Of a DNA stretch of 64,000 nucleotides, positions 36,223 through 45,173 are shown piece by piece. The translations under genes were made by a program, and so were the position numbers. The stretch is from Roseicyclus persicicus (GTDB taxonomy: Bacteria; Pseudomonadota; Alphaproteobacteria; Rhodobacterales; Rhodobacteraceae). Within the stretch, counting starts at the first letter, position 1. The number at the start of each line of letters is the position of its first letter. Under the pieces are notes generated by a model. That model was not told where the DNA came from. It did no database searches and was given only the letters and a program-made list of their open reading frames with translations. Location: the NCBI RefSeq assembly GCF_012395815.1, contig NZ_JAAZQQ010000002.1, positions 372,001-436,000 of the forward strand. Direction: 5' to 3'.

Positions 36223-37062
36223 ATGATGGATCCCCTGACCGGAGCCTTGCGCCCCCGGCATGACCAGCCCGACCCCGCCGCGCTGATCGCCGCCGCCCAT
36301 GCGGTGGCCGACGCCGCGCGGGCCGCGATCCTGCCCCATTTCCGCAGCACGGGCCTCGTCACCGAGGACAAGGGCGTCGGCCGTTTCGACCCTGTGACCG
36401 AGGCCGACCGCGCCGCCGAGGCCGCGATGCGCGCCGTGCTTGCCCGGCTGCGCCCCGACGACGCCATTCTCGGCGAGGAGGAGGCGGCGAAACCCGGCAC
36501 CAGCGGCCTGACCTGGGTCATCGACCCCATCGACGGCACCCGCGCCTTCATGTCCGGCACCCCCAGCTGGGGCGTGCTGATCGCGCTGACCGATGCCGAC
36601 GGCCCGATCTACGGCCTGATCGACCAGCCCTACATCGGCGAGCGGTTCGAGGGCGGCTTCGGCCGCGCCGCGCTGTCGGGGCCGCAGGGTGCCCGCCCGC
36701 TGGCCACGCGCCCGCCCCGCCCGCTGTCCGAGGCGGTGCTGTTCACCACCTTCCCCGAGGTCGGCACGCCGGCCGAGCGCGCGGGCTTCGAGGCGGTGCG
36801 CGACCGGGTCCGCCTGACGCGCTACGGCATGGATTGCTACGCCTATGCCCTGGTCGCGGCGGGGCAGGTGGACCTTGTGATCGAGGCCGGCCTCGCCCCT
36901 TACGACATCTGCGCCCCCATCGCCGTGATCGAGGCCGCGGGCGGCGTCGTCACCGACTGGCGCGGGCGCCCCGTGCATGGCGGCGGCCGCGCGCTCGCCG
37001 CCGCCAACCCCGAGATCCACGCCGCGGCGCTGGCGCTCCTGTCGCAGGTGCCCGATGCCTGA
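36223..37062 (+). CDS. hisN: inositol-monophosphatase-family phosphatase (histidinol-phosphatase-like)
   Basis: A 279-residue Li-sensitive phosphatase fold. Metal-site motifs: GEEEA (about residue 85), WVIDPIDGTRAFM (about residues 97-109) and YDICAPIAVIEAAGG near the C-terminus. The DGTRAF and GTPSWG features favour the histidinol-phosphatase (HisN) branch over SuhB, though no other his gene is near. Start ATG 36223 (a second ATG follows at 36226). Its end overlaps the deaminase gene by eight bases. Confidence 0.85.
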   Translation: MMDPLTGALRPRHDQPDPAALIAAAHAVADAARAAILPHFRSTGLVTEDKGVGRFDPVTEADRAAEAAMRAVLARLRPDDAILGEEEAAKPGTSGLTWVIDPIDGTRAFMSGTPSWGVLIALTDADGPIYGLIDQPYIGERFEGGFGRAALSGPQGARPLATRPPRPLSEAVLFTTFPEVGTPAERAGFEAVRDRVRLTRYGMDCYAYALVAAGQVDLVIEAGLAPYDICAPIAVIEAAGGVVTDWRGRPVHGGGRALAAANPEIHAAALALLSQVPDA

Positions 37063-38398
37063 GCTGCTGCTGCGCCGCGCCTCCGTCCTCGTCACGATGG
37101 ACGACGCGGGCACGGACCTGGCCGGCGCCGACCTCCTGATCCGCGACGGCGCCATCGCGGCGGTGGGGCAGGGGCTGCGGACCACCGGCGAGGTGCTGGA
37201 CTGCGCCGGCTGCGTGGTGACGCCCGGCCTCGTGAACACGCACCACCACCTCTACCAGTCGTTGACCCGCGCGGTGCCGGGCGCTCAGGACGCGGCGCTC
37301 TTCGGCTGGCTGACCACGCTCTACCCGATCTGGGCGCGCTTCACGCCCGAGCACATGCGCGTCTCGGCCTTGACCGGGCTGGCCGAACTGGCGCTGTCGG
37401 GTTGCACCCTGTCGTCCGACCACCTCTATCTCTACCCCAACGGCGCGCGGCTCGACGACACCATCGCCGCGGCGGCCGAAATCGGCCTGCGCTTCCACGC
37501 CACCCGCGGTGCCATGTCGATCGGACAGTCGCAGGGCGGCCTGCCCCCCGACACGCTGGTCGAGGACGAGGCCGCGATCCTGAAGGACTGCCTCCGCGTC
37601 ATCGACGCCTTCCACGATCCCGCGCCCGCCTCCCTCATCCGCGTCGGCGTCGCGCCCTGTTCGCCCTTTTCCGTCAGCCGCGAGCTGATGCGAGACGCGG
37701 CTCTCCTTGCCCGCGACAAGGGGGTGATGCTGCACACCCACCTCGCCGAGAACGACGAGGACATCGCCTATTCGCTGGAAAAATTCGGCTGCCGCCCCGG
37801 CCAGTATGCCGAGGATCTTGGCTGGACCGGCCCCGATGTCTGGCACGCCCATTGCGTGAAGCTCGACGCGGGCGAGATCGACCTTTTCTCCCGCAGCCGG
37901 ACCGGTGTCGCCCATTGCCCCTGTTCCAACTGCCGCCTCGCCTCGGGCATCGCGCCGGTGCGCGCGATGCGGGACGCGGGCGTGCCGGTGGGCCTTGGCG
38001 TCGACGGGTCGGCCTCGAACGACGCGGGCAACCTCGTGGCCGAGGCGCGCATGGCGATGCTGTTGCAGCGGGTCGCGTCGGGGCCCAACGCCATGTCGCC
38101 CCGCGAGGCCCTGCGCCTCGCCACCCGCGGCGGCGCCGAGGTGCTGGGACGCGGGGCCGAGCTGGGCCAGCTGGTGCCGGGCTACCGCGCCGACATCGCG
38201 GTCTGGGACGTGTCGGGCGTCGAGGCCGCTGGAAGCTGGGATCCCGCCGCGCTGCTGCTGGCCGGCCCGACCCGGGTACGCGACCTCTTGGTCGAGGGGC
38301 GCCGGATCGTGGCCGAGGGGCGGATCACGACGCTAGACCTGCCCGTCGTGCTGGAGCATCAGCGGCGTCTTGCCGATGCGCTTGCGCGCGGTGAGTAG
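37055..38398 (+). CDS. 8-oxoguanine deaminase
   Basis: A 447-residue amidohydrolase. Metal motif NTHHHLYQSLTR (about residues 60-71), the HTHLAENDED segment, the HAHCVKLDAGE histidine and GLGVDGSASND (catalytic Asp) are in the family order. The FGWLTTLYPIW stretch and CSNCRLASG are typical for 8-oxoguanine deaminase (EC 3.5.4.32), which turns 8-oxoguanine to urate. It overlaps the hisN-like gene by eight bases and is probably cotranscribed. A related hydroxydechloroatrazine or cytosine deaminase role is less likely. Confidence 0.88.
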   Translation: MPELLLRRASVLVTMDDAGTDLAGADLLIRDGAIAAVGQGLRTTGEVLDCAGCVVTPGLVNTHHHLYQSLTRAVPGAQDAALFGWLTTLYPIWARFTPEHMRVSALTGLAELALSGCTLSSDHLYLYPNGARLDDTIAAAAEIGLRFHATRGAMSIGQSQGGLPPDTLVEDEAAILKDCLRVIDAFHDPAPASLIRVGVAPCSPFSVSRELMRDAALLARDKGVMLHTHLAENDEDIAYSLEKFGCRPGQYAEDLGWTGPDVWHAHCVKLDAGEIDLFSRSRTGVAHCPCSNCRLASGIAPVRAMRDAGVPVGLGVDGSASNDAGNLVAEARMAMLLQRVASGPNAMSPREALRLATRGGAEVLGRGAELGQLVPGYRADIAVWDVSGVEAAGSWDPAALLLAGPTRVRDLLVEGRRIVAEGRITTLDLPVVLEHQRRLADALARGE

Positions 38399-38589
38399 CC
38401 CAATTCAATTGCATTGACGCTTGGCCAGGGCCGTTTCCGGCTAATTCCTTGCACTTCTGCAAACAACTCCCAATTCCATCCACAGCCTGCCGCCTTGACG
38501 CCCCCGGCGGCCCTTACGCCCCCCTTGTGCGGCGCGCGCGCCGGGCTCATCCTGTGGGAAAACACCCCGAGCAGCCCAAAGGCAGACCC

Positions 38590-39054
38590 ATGACCCCCCG
38601 CATCCTTGCGTTCGTGCTCCTGTCCGCGCTCGCCGCCTGCGCGCCTGCGCCCGGCACCGAGCGGCTTTCGGCCGGCGCCACCGTCGACATCGCCTCGGCC
38701 GGCACCCAGCTTTCGGCGCGGCGCGCCACCCAGGGCATGATCCGGCCCCTGATCCACTCGCCCGCGCTGCAGGCCGCGGCCCAGGCGCAGGCCGACGACC
38801 TGCACCGCTCCGGCCGCCTCGGCCATATCGGCGCCGACGGCTCCACCCTGACCGACCGGCTGCAGCGGGCGGGCTACAGCGCCTGCACCTCGGCCGAGAA
38901 CGTGGCGAACGGCACGCCCGACATCCGGTCCACCGTGGCGCTCTGGATGGACAGCCCCGATCACCGCGCCAACATCCTCAACCCGCAGGTCACCCAGTTC
39001 GGCTTTGCCGGCACCGGCGAGACCTGGGTTCTGGTCCTCGCGCGCCCCTGCTGA
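38590..39054 (+). CDS. CAP/SCP-domain lipoprotein
   Basis: A 154-residue secreted protein. The signal peptide ends in a lipobox (LSALAAC, Cys at about residue 17). A short CAP domain follows with HSPALQAAAQAQADDLHRSG, LGHIGADGSTLTDRLQRAGY, AENVANG and SPDHRANILNP. The CAP fold occurs in bacterial proteins of mostly unknown role. It stands alone; the ilvC terminator lies directly downstream on the other strand. Confidence 0.88.
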   Translation: MTPRILAFVLLSALAACAPAPGTERLSAGATVDIASAGTQLSARRATQGMIRPLIHSPALQAAAQAQADDLHRSGRLGHIGADGSTLTDRLQRAGYSACTSAENVANGTPDIRSTVALWMDSPDHRANILNPQVTQFGFAGTGETWVLVLARPC

Positions 39055-39058
39055 CATG

Positions 39059-39093
39059 AAAAAGGCGGCCCCGGGTCCTCCCCCGGGGCCGCC
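39059..39093 (-). terminator. Rho-independent terminator of ilvC
   Basis: A 12-bp perfect stem (39082-39093 with 39064-39075) is followed on the minus strand by five T (39063-39059). It lies 23 bases behind the ilvC stop. Confidence 0.92.
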
Positions 39094-39116
39094 CTGCCTC
39101 CGCCGCGGCGGGGGCG

Positions 39117-40235
<1,119 letters not shown>

Positions 40236-40255
40236 TTAGAAAATCATTCGTCTAA
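40236..40255. promoter_or_regulatory. possible Lrp-type operator upstream of the Lrp pair
   Basis: A short inverted repeat TTAGA-N10-TCTAA in an AT-rich patch lies 21 bases before the first Lrp gene and 97 bases from ilvC. Its shape and place fit an autoregulatory Lrp/AsnC site. Binding is inferred only. Confidence 0.4.
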
Positions 40256-40276
40256 TTTATCTTTCCGAAAATACGC

Positions 40277-40732
40277 ATGCTCGACGACAGCGACAGGCGC
40301 CTCCTGCGCCACCTGCAGGCCGACCCCGGCCAACCCGTGACCCAGCTTTCCGAGGCCGCAGGCCTGCCGCTTGCCACCACCTACAAGCGGCTGGAGCGGT
40401 TGCAGGCGCAGGGCATCCTCAAGGGCCAGCGCGCCACGATCCACTGGCCCGCGCTCGGCTACGCGGTCGAGGTCTCGCTCCGCATCACGCTGGACAAGAC
40501 CGAGCCGCGCGCCTTCGACGAGTTCCTCGCCGCCGCCCGCGCCGTGCCCGAGGTCACCGAGATCCAGACCTTCCTCGGCCGGGTCGACGTGCGGCTGGCC
40601 GTCATCGCCCGCACCATGAGCCATTACCAGGACATCTACCGCGACCGCATCCTGACCCTGCCGCACATCGCCGACATCGAGGCGCTGATGCAGGTCGCCA
40701 CGATCAAGAACCAGCAGACGTTGCCCCTGTGA
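40277..40732 (+). CDS. Lrp/AsnC-family regulator (first of a pair)
   Basis: A 151-residue feast/famine regulator: N-terminal HTH (LDDSDRRLLRHLQADPGQPV, then LSEAAGLPLATTYKRLERL) and a C-terminal RAM effector domain (EVTEIQTFLGRVDVRLAVIA). Length normal. It overlaps the second regulator by four bases (GTGA). Position divergent to ilvC suggests branched-chain amino acids as signal, an inference from context. Confidence 0.92.
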   Translation: MLDDSDRRLLRHLQADPGQPVTQLSEAAGLPLATTYKRLERLQAQGILKGQRATIHWPALGYAVEVSLRITLDKTEPRAFDEFLAAARAVPEVTEIQTFLGRVDVRLAVIARTMSHYQDIYRDRILTLPHIADIEALMQVATIKNQQTLPL

Positions 40733-41187
40733 TCGACCTCGACGCCACCGACCGCGCGATCCTGCGCGCCCTGCAGGCCGACGCCACGCTGAAGGCGTCC
40801 ACGCTCGGCCGCCGCCTCGGCCTCAGCCAGCCCGCCACCTGGCGGCGGGTCAAGCGGCTGACCGATGCAGGCGCGCTGGGGCCGCGCCGGCTCGACCTCG
40901 ACCTCGAGAAACTGGGCTTCGGCGTCACCGTGTTCCTCGGCGTGAAACTCGCGCTCAAGGGCCGCGTCAGCCTCGAGGATTTCGAGCGCGCGGTGTCCGC
41001 GATCCCCGAGGTGCAGACGGTCGAGCATGTGCTGGGCCTCTACGACTACCGCCTGCGCGTCGTCGCCCGCGACCTGCCCGATTTCGAGCGCGTGCTGCGC
41101 CGCCGGATCATGACGCTGCCGGGCGTGGGGCAGGTCGAGGCCAACGTGCTTCTGTCCGAGGAACGCCGCCCCGGCCCCCTCGGCTGA
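40729..41187 (+). CDS. Lrp/AsnC-family regulator (second of a pair)
   Basis: A 152-residue paralogue of the gene before it. HTH at residues about 4-50 (LDATDRAILRALQADATLKA, LGLSQPATWRRVKRL) and a RAM domain (IPEVQTVEHVLGLYDYRLRV). The GTG start overlaps the preceding TGA (GTGA), so both are translated in a fixed ratio. A heteromeric pair is possible. The start is set by this overlap and by the family-typical MIDLDATDR beginning. Confidence 0.92.
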   Translation: MIDLDATDRAILRALQADATLKASTLGRRLGLSQPATWRRVKRLTDAGALGPRRLDLDLEKLGFGVTVFLGVKLALKGRVSLEDFERAVSAIPEVQTVEHVLGLYDYRLRVVARDLPDFERVLRRRIMTLPGVGQVEANVLLSEERRPGPLG

Positions 41188-41317
41188 CGCGGATCGGAAA
41201 CGCGCGCGCCGATCCGCGCCCGGTCCCGGCCCGCCGCACCGCCCCCGCGACGAAAGACGGTCTGGGCGCGCGCGCCCCGGCCCGCTATCCCACGGGCAGG
41301 ATTAGGAGGATGCGCCG

Positions 41318-42448
41318 ATGACCGCCCTGCTCGATACCGTCGATCCCGACGGGCTGCTCGAATACTCCGTGGTCTTCACCGACCGCTCGCTCAACCACAT
41401 GTCCGCCGCCTTCGGGCAGGTGATGCGCGACATCTCGGACATGCTGAAGGAGGTCTACGGCGCCTCCCACGTCGCCCTCGTGCCCGGCGGTGGCACCTTC
41501 GCGATGGAGGCCGTCGCGCGCCAGTTCGCGGGCGGGCAGGACGTGCTGGTGGTGCGCAACGGCTGGTTCTCCTTCCGCTGGTCGCAGATCCTGGACGCCG
41601 GGCGCTTCGCGGGCGAGGTCACGGTGATGAAGGCGCGGCCCACGGGTAACAGCGCCCAATCGCCCTATGCCCCGGCGCCGATCGAGGAAGTCGTGGCGAA
41701 GATCCGCGAGACGCGCCCCGGCATCGTCTTCGCGCCCCATGTCGAGACCTCGGCCGGCATCATCCTGCCCGACGCCTACATCGCCGCGCTGGCGGACGCC
41801 GCGCACGAGGTGGGCGCGCTGATGGTGCTCGACTGCATCGCGTCGGGCTGCGCCTGGGTCGACATGGCCGCCACGGGCGTCGACGTCCTGATCTCGGCCC
41901 CGCAAAAGGGCTGGTCGGCGCAGCCCTGCGCGGGCCTTGTGATGATGTCCGACCGGGCCAAGGCGCGGTTGGACGAGACGTCCAGCTCCAGCTTCGCCGG
42001 CGACCTCAAGGCCTGGGCGGGCATCATGGCGACCTACGAGGCCGGCGGCCATGCCTACCACGCCACCATGCCCACCGACGCGCTGCGCGTGTTCCGCGAC
42101 ACCATGCTGGAGACCCGGGACTACGGTTTCGACCGGCTGAAACAGGCGCAATGGGCGCTGGGCGACGGGGTGCGGGCGATGCTGGCCGAAAAGGGCGTGC
42201 GGTCCGTCGCGGCCGAGGGCTGGGGCGCGCCGGGCGTGGTCGTCAGCTACACCGACGACCCGGCGATCAAGTCGGGCGCGGCCTTCCTGGCGCACGGGAT
42301 GCAGGTGGCGGCGGGCGTCCCGCTGCGGGTGGACGAGCCCGACGGCTTCATGACCTTCCGCATCGGCCTCTTCGGGCTCGACAAGCTCTACGACGTGCCG
42401 GCGGCGCTGGCGCGGCTCAAGGCGGTGGTCGACCGGGTCTTTCCCTGA
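41318..42448 (+). CDS. class V aminotransferase (alanine-glyoxylate-type)
   Basis: A 376-residue PLP enzyme of aminotransferase class V. Features are VPGGGTFAMEAVARQF, FAPHVETSAGIILPDAYIAA, LDCIASGCAWVDM and the PLP lysine in SAPQKGWSAQPC (about residue 201). It is closest to alanine-glyoxylate or 2-aminoethylphosphonate-type transaminases. A strong AGGAGG site lies before the ATG. No phosphonate genes are close. Substrate uncertain. Confidence 0.88.
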   Translation: MTALLDTVDPDGLLEYSVVFTDRSLNHMSAAFGQVMRDISDMLKEVYGASHVALVPGGGTFAMEAVARQFAGGQDVLVVRNGWFSFRWSQILDAGRFAGEVTVMKARPTGNSAQSPYAPAPIEEVVAKIRETRPGIVFAPHVETSAGIILPDAYIAALADAAHEVGALMVLDCIASGCAWVDMAATGVDVLISAPQKGWSAQPCAGLVMMSDRAKARLDETSSSSFAGDLKAWAGIMATYEAGGHAYHATMPTDALRVFRDTMLETRDYGFDRLKQAQWALGDGVRAMLAEKGVRSVAAEGWGAPGVVVSYTDDPAIKSGAAFLAHGMQVAAGVPLRVDEPDGFMTFRIGLFGLDKLYDVPAALARLKAVVDRVFP

Positions 42449-42451
42449 GCC

Positions 42452-43657
42452 TCAGCCCCGCGCGCCGAGCCCCGCGCGCATCATCACCCGGCGCACGGGC
42501 GTGACCGAATAGATCGCGTTCAGCGCGCGCAGGCGCAGGTCGCGCAGCCCCTGCGCCTCGGCCATCGAGGCGCGGTTCAGCGCATCCACCCCGGTGACGC
42601 GGGCCAGCACCTCGGCATGCCGTGCCCGGTGGTATCGCTGCAGGAGCGGGCGCGCGCCCGGATCGTCCCGGTGCGCCTCGGCGAGGTCGAGCAGCACGCG
42701 CAGGTCGGCGAGGCTCATGTTCAGCCCCTGCGCCCCGATCGGCGGCACGACGTGGGCGGCCTCGGCCACCAGCGCCACGCGCTCGGCCTCCATCCGGTCG
42801 GCGATCTGGCTGATGATCGGCCAGAGGGTGCGGCGCGTGACCAGCGTCAGCGGGCCGAAGAGATGCGCCGACCGTTCGGTCATCTCGGCGTTGAACTGGT
42901 CCTCGGGCAGGGCGGCCAGCCGCAGCGCCTCGGGGCCGCGCTCCATCCAGACGACGGCGGAACAGGGGCGGCCCTCGTGGTCGGGCAGGGGCACCAGCGT
43001 GAAGGGCCCACCCGAGCGGTGGATCTCGGTCGACACGTTCTCGTGCGGGATCGGGTGGGTCACGGCGAAGGCCAGCGCCTTCTGCCCGTAGCGGAGCGTG
43101 GTGACGCCGAGGCCCACCGCCTCGCGCACCGGGCTGCCGCGGCCGTCGGCGGCGATCACCAGCTTGGCGCCGATGCGCGCGCCGTCGCTCAGCGTCACCC
43201 GCGCCTCGGCCTCGCGGGTCATCACCTGCGCGGTGCCGGTGCCGGCCCGGAAATCGACGTTCGGGAGCGTGGCGAGGTGCGCCACCATCTCGCGCCGCAA
43301 CAGCCAGTTGGGCAGGTTCCAGCCAAAGGGCAGCTCCGAGATGTCGGCGGCGTTGAAGTCATGGGCCACGCGCGGCTCCGCCACCTCGCCGCCGGCGTCG
43401 ACGATGCGCATCACCTGCAGCGGCGTGGCGTAGGGGGCGAGGCGGTCCCACAGGCCCGCGCGGGCGAGGAAATCGCGCGAAGGCTGCAGGAAGGCGGTGG
43501 TGCGCAGGTCCGAGCCCTCGGCGGCCGCGTCGGTGACGGGCGGGGCGGGGTCGGCGCAGATCACGGAAAAGCCCGCGGCCCCGAAGGCCGCCGCAGCGGT
43601 CAGGCCGGCGACGCCGCCGCCCGAGACGAAGATGTCGGTGTGTTCGAGGTCACGCAT
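42452..43657 (-). CDS. ubiH: UbiH/UbiF-family FAD-dependent hydroxylase
   Basis: A 401-residue flavoprotein monooxygenase of the ubiquinone ring-hydroxylase group. FAD motif GGGVAGLTAAAAFGAAG (residues about 13-29), VIAADGRGSPVRE (DG motif) and the second FAD segment ALVAEAAHVVPPIGAQGLNM are visible. In ubiquinone synthesis these enzymes hydroxylate C1, C5 or C6; which position cannot be read. Its stop is three bases after the convergent aminotransferase stop. Confidence 0.88.
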   Translation of the reverse strand: MRDLEHTDIFVSGGGVAGLTAAAAFGAAGFSVICADPAPPVTDAAAEGSDLRTTAFLQPSRDFLARAGLWDRLAPYATPLQVMRIVDAGGEVAEPRVAHDFNAADISELPFGWNLPNWLLRREMVAHLATLPNVDFRAGTGTAQVMTREAEARVTLSDGARIGAKLVIAADGRGSPVREAVGLGVTTLRYGQKALAFAVTHPIPHENVSTEIHRSGGPFTLVPLPDHEGRPCSAVVWMERGPEALRLAALPEDQFNAEMTERSAHLFGPLTLVTRRTLWPIISQIADRMEAERVALVAEAAHVVPPIGAQGLNMSLADLRVLLDLAEAHRDDPGARPLLQRYHRARHAEVLARVTGVDALNRASMAEAQGLRDLRLRALNAIYSVTPVRRVMMRAGLGARG

Positions 43658-43717
43658 GGGCGAAAGCTAGGGCGGCGGGGGCGTGGCGGCGACGCGACAG
43701 GCTGTCCCAAGCGGCGA

Positions 43718-43770
43718 GCAGGGTTTTCGTACGAAAACCCTGCGGGTGCGAAAATTCGTACGATTTTTCG
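43718..43770. repeat. pair of CGTACG-core palindromes
   Basis: A perfect 26-bp palindrome at 43718-43743 is centred on TTTTCGTACGAAAA. A second one at 43749-43770 (22 bp, one mismatched pair) shares the CGTACG core. Centres are 29 bp apart. They fill the gap between the HAD gene stop and the ubiH start, both on the minus strand. No T-tract longer than five is adjacent. Confidence 0.9.
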
Positions 43771-43775
43771 GGGGC

Positions 43776-44420
43776 TCACACCAGCCGCGCGAGGAAGGCC
43801 CCGAGGTCGTCGGTGTGGTGCTCGATGAAATCCGCGGGCTCCGGTGCCGGCGCCACATGCACCGTGCGCATCCCCATCGCGTGCGGCACGGCGAGGTTGC
43901 GGGGATCGTCCTCGAACATCGCCGCCCGGCGCGGGTCGAGGCCGTCGGCGGCAAACACCGTCTCGAAGGCCGCGCGCTCGGGCTTCGGCACCAGCCCCGC
44001 GTGCTCCACCCCATAGACCGCGTCGAACAGGCCCGAAAGGCCGCGGTGCGCGATCACCTGCTCGGCATAGGGGCGCGTGCCGTTGGTGTAGACGATCCGC
44101 CGGCCCGGCAGCGCCGCGATGGCGGCGGCCAGCGCCGGATCGGGCGTCAGCACGGTGAAGTCGATGTCGTGCACCTCCACGAGGTAGGGCCCCGGATCGA
44201 CCCCGTGGTGCCGCATCAGCCCGGCCAGCGTGGTGCCGTGGTCGCGCCAGTAGCGGTGGCGCAGCCGGTCGGCCTCGGCGCGGTCGACGCCCAGCACCCG
44301 CATCACCCAGTCGGTCATGCGGATGTTGATCTGGTCGAACAGCGCCATCTCGGGCGGGTAGAGCGTGTTGTCGAGGTCGAAGACCCAGGTCTCGACATGG
44401 GAAAAGCGGTCGCGCGGCAT
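43776..44420 (-). CDS. HAD-superfamily hydrolase (pyrimidine 5'-nucleotidase type)
   Basis: A 214-residue HAD phosphatase. Motif I DLDNTLYP (about residues 15-22), motif II YTNGTRPYAEQ, motif III Lys (VPKPERAAFE) and motif IV FEDDPRNL are complete. The DLDNTLY form is typical of the pyrimidine 5'-nucleotidase (SDT1-like) subgroup, which dephosphorylates UMP/CMP. ATG 44420 chosen; upstream frame is read-through. It precedes ubiH on the same strand, with CGTACG palindromes between them. Confidence 0.88.
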   Translation of the reverse strand: MPRDRFSHVETWVFDLDNTLYPPEMALFDQINIRMTDWVMRVLGVDRAEADRLRHRYWRDHGTTLAGLMRHHGVDPGPYLVEVHDIDFTVLTPDPALAAAIAALPGRRIVYTNGTRPYAEQVIAHRGLSGLFDAVYGVEHAGLVPKPERAAFETVFAADGLDPRRAAMFEDDPRNLAVPHAMGMRTVHVAPAPEPADFIEHHTDDLGAFLARLV

Positions 44421-44519
44421 GGCGCAAGGCGTAGGCGCCGGCGCGGGGATGCGCAAGTCTGGACAGGGCGCGCGGGCGGCCCTAGCGTCGTGCGGCATAC
44501 CGAAGGATACCGCCCGCCC

Positions 44520-45173
44520 ATGGCCCAGAAGACCCATGTCGAACCCAACAAGGACGCCTATGCCCTGATCCTCGACGCGATCGACCAGGGCATCTACCGC
44601 CCCGGCGACCGGCTGGTGGAATCGGAGCTGGCCGACCGCTTCGGGGTCAGCCGCACGCCGATCCGCGAGGCGCTGCAGCGGCTGGAGACCCAGAGCCTGC
44701 TGACCCGGGACGGGCGGTCGCTGATCGTGGCCTCGCTCGACCACGCGCAGATGGCCGAACTTTATGCCGTGCGGCAGGAGCTGGAGGGGCTGGCGGCGAA
44801 GCTGGCCGCCCAGCATGCCGCCGCCGAGGAGGTGCAGGTGCTGCGCGACATGGTCGAGGCCGACCGCGCGCTGCTGGGCGACCCGCAGGCGCTGGCCCGC
44901 GCGAACCGGCGGTTCCACCACCAGATCCACCTGGCCAGCCACAACCGGTTTCTCGTGCAGCAGCTCGACCTCGTCTACCGGTCGATGGCGCTGATGGCGC
45001 GCACCTCGCTGGCGGCGCAGGGCCGGGGCGAGAAGGCGTTGGCCGAACATGCCGACATCGTCGAGGCGATCGCCGCCCGCGACGGCGACCGCGCCGCCCG
45101 CGCGCTGCGCGACCACCTGTCGACGGCCTTCGTCGTCCGCCTCAAGGAGGTGGCGCAGACGGGCAAGGCGTGA
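44520..45173 (+). CDS. GntR-family regulator (FCD/FadR type)
   Basis: A 217-residue regulator. The winged HTH is at residues about 10-70 (AIDQGIYRPGDRLVESELAD, FGVSRTPIREALQRLE), followed by an all-helical FCD ligand domain with the metal-site histidines (NRRFHHQIHLAS, EHADIVEAI). It is divergent from the HAD gene. Its 3' end overlaps the convergent glycosyltransferase gene by 32 bases. Ligand unknown. Confidence 0.92.
   Translation: MAQKTHVEPNKDAYALILDAIDQGIYRPGDRLVESELADRFGVSRTPIREALQRLETQSLLTRDGRSLIVASLDHAQMAELYAVRQELEGLAAKLAAQHAAAEEVQVLRDMVEADRALLGDPQALARANRRFHHQIHLASHNRFLVQQLDLVYRSMALMARTSLAAQGRGEKALAEHADIVEAIAARDGDRAARALRDHLSTAFVVRLKEVAQTGKA

Noticed and set aside
43683-44519. N-terminal extension of the GntR regulator
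   Set aside because: It runs antisense through the whole HAD gene; a normal GntR start with good context is at 44520.
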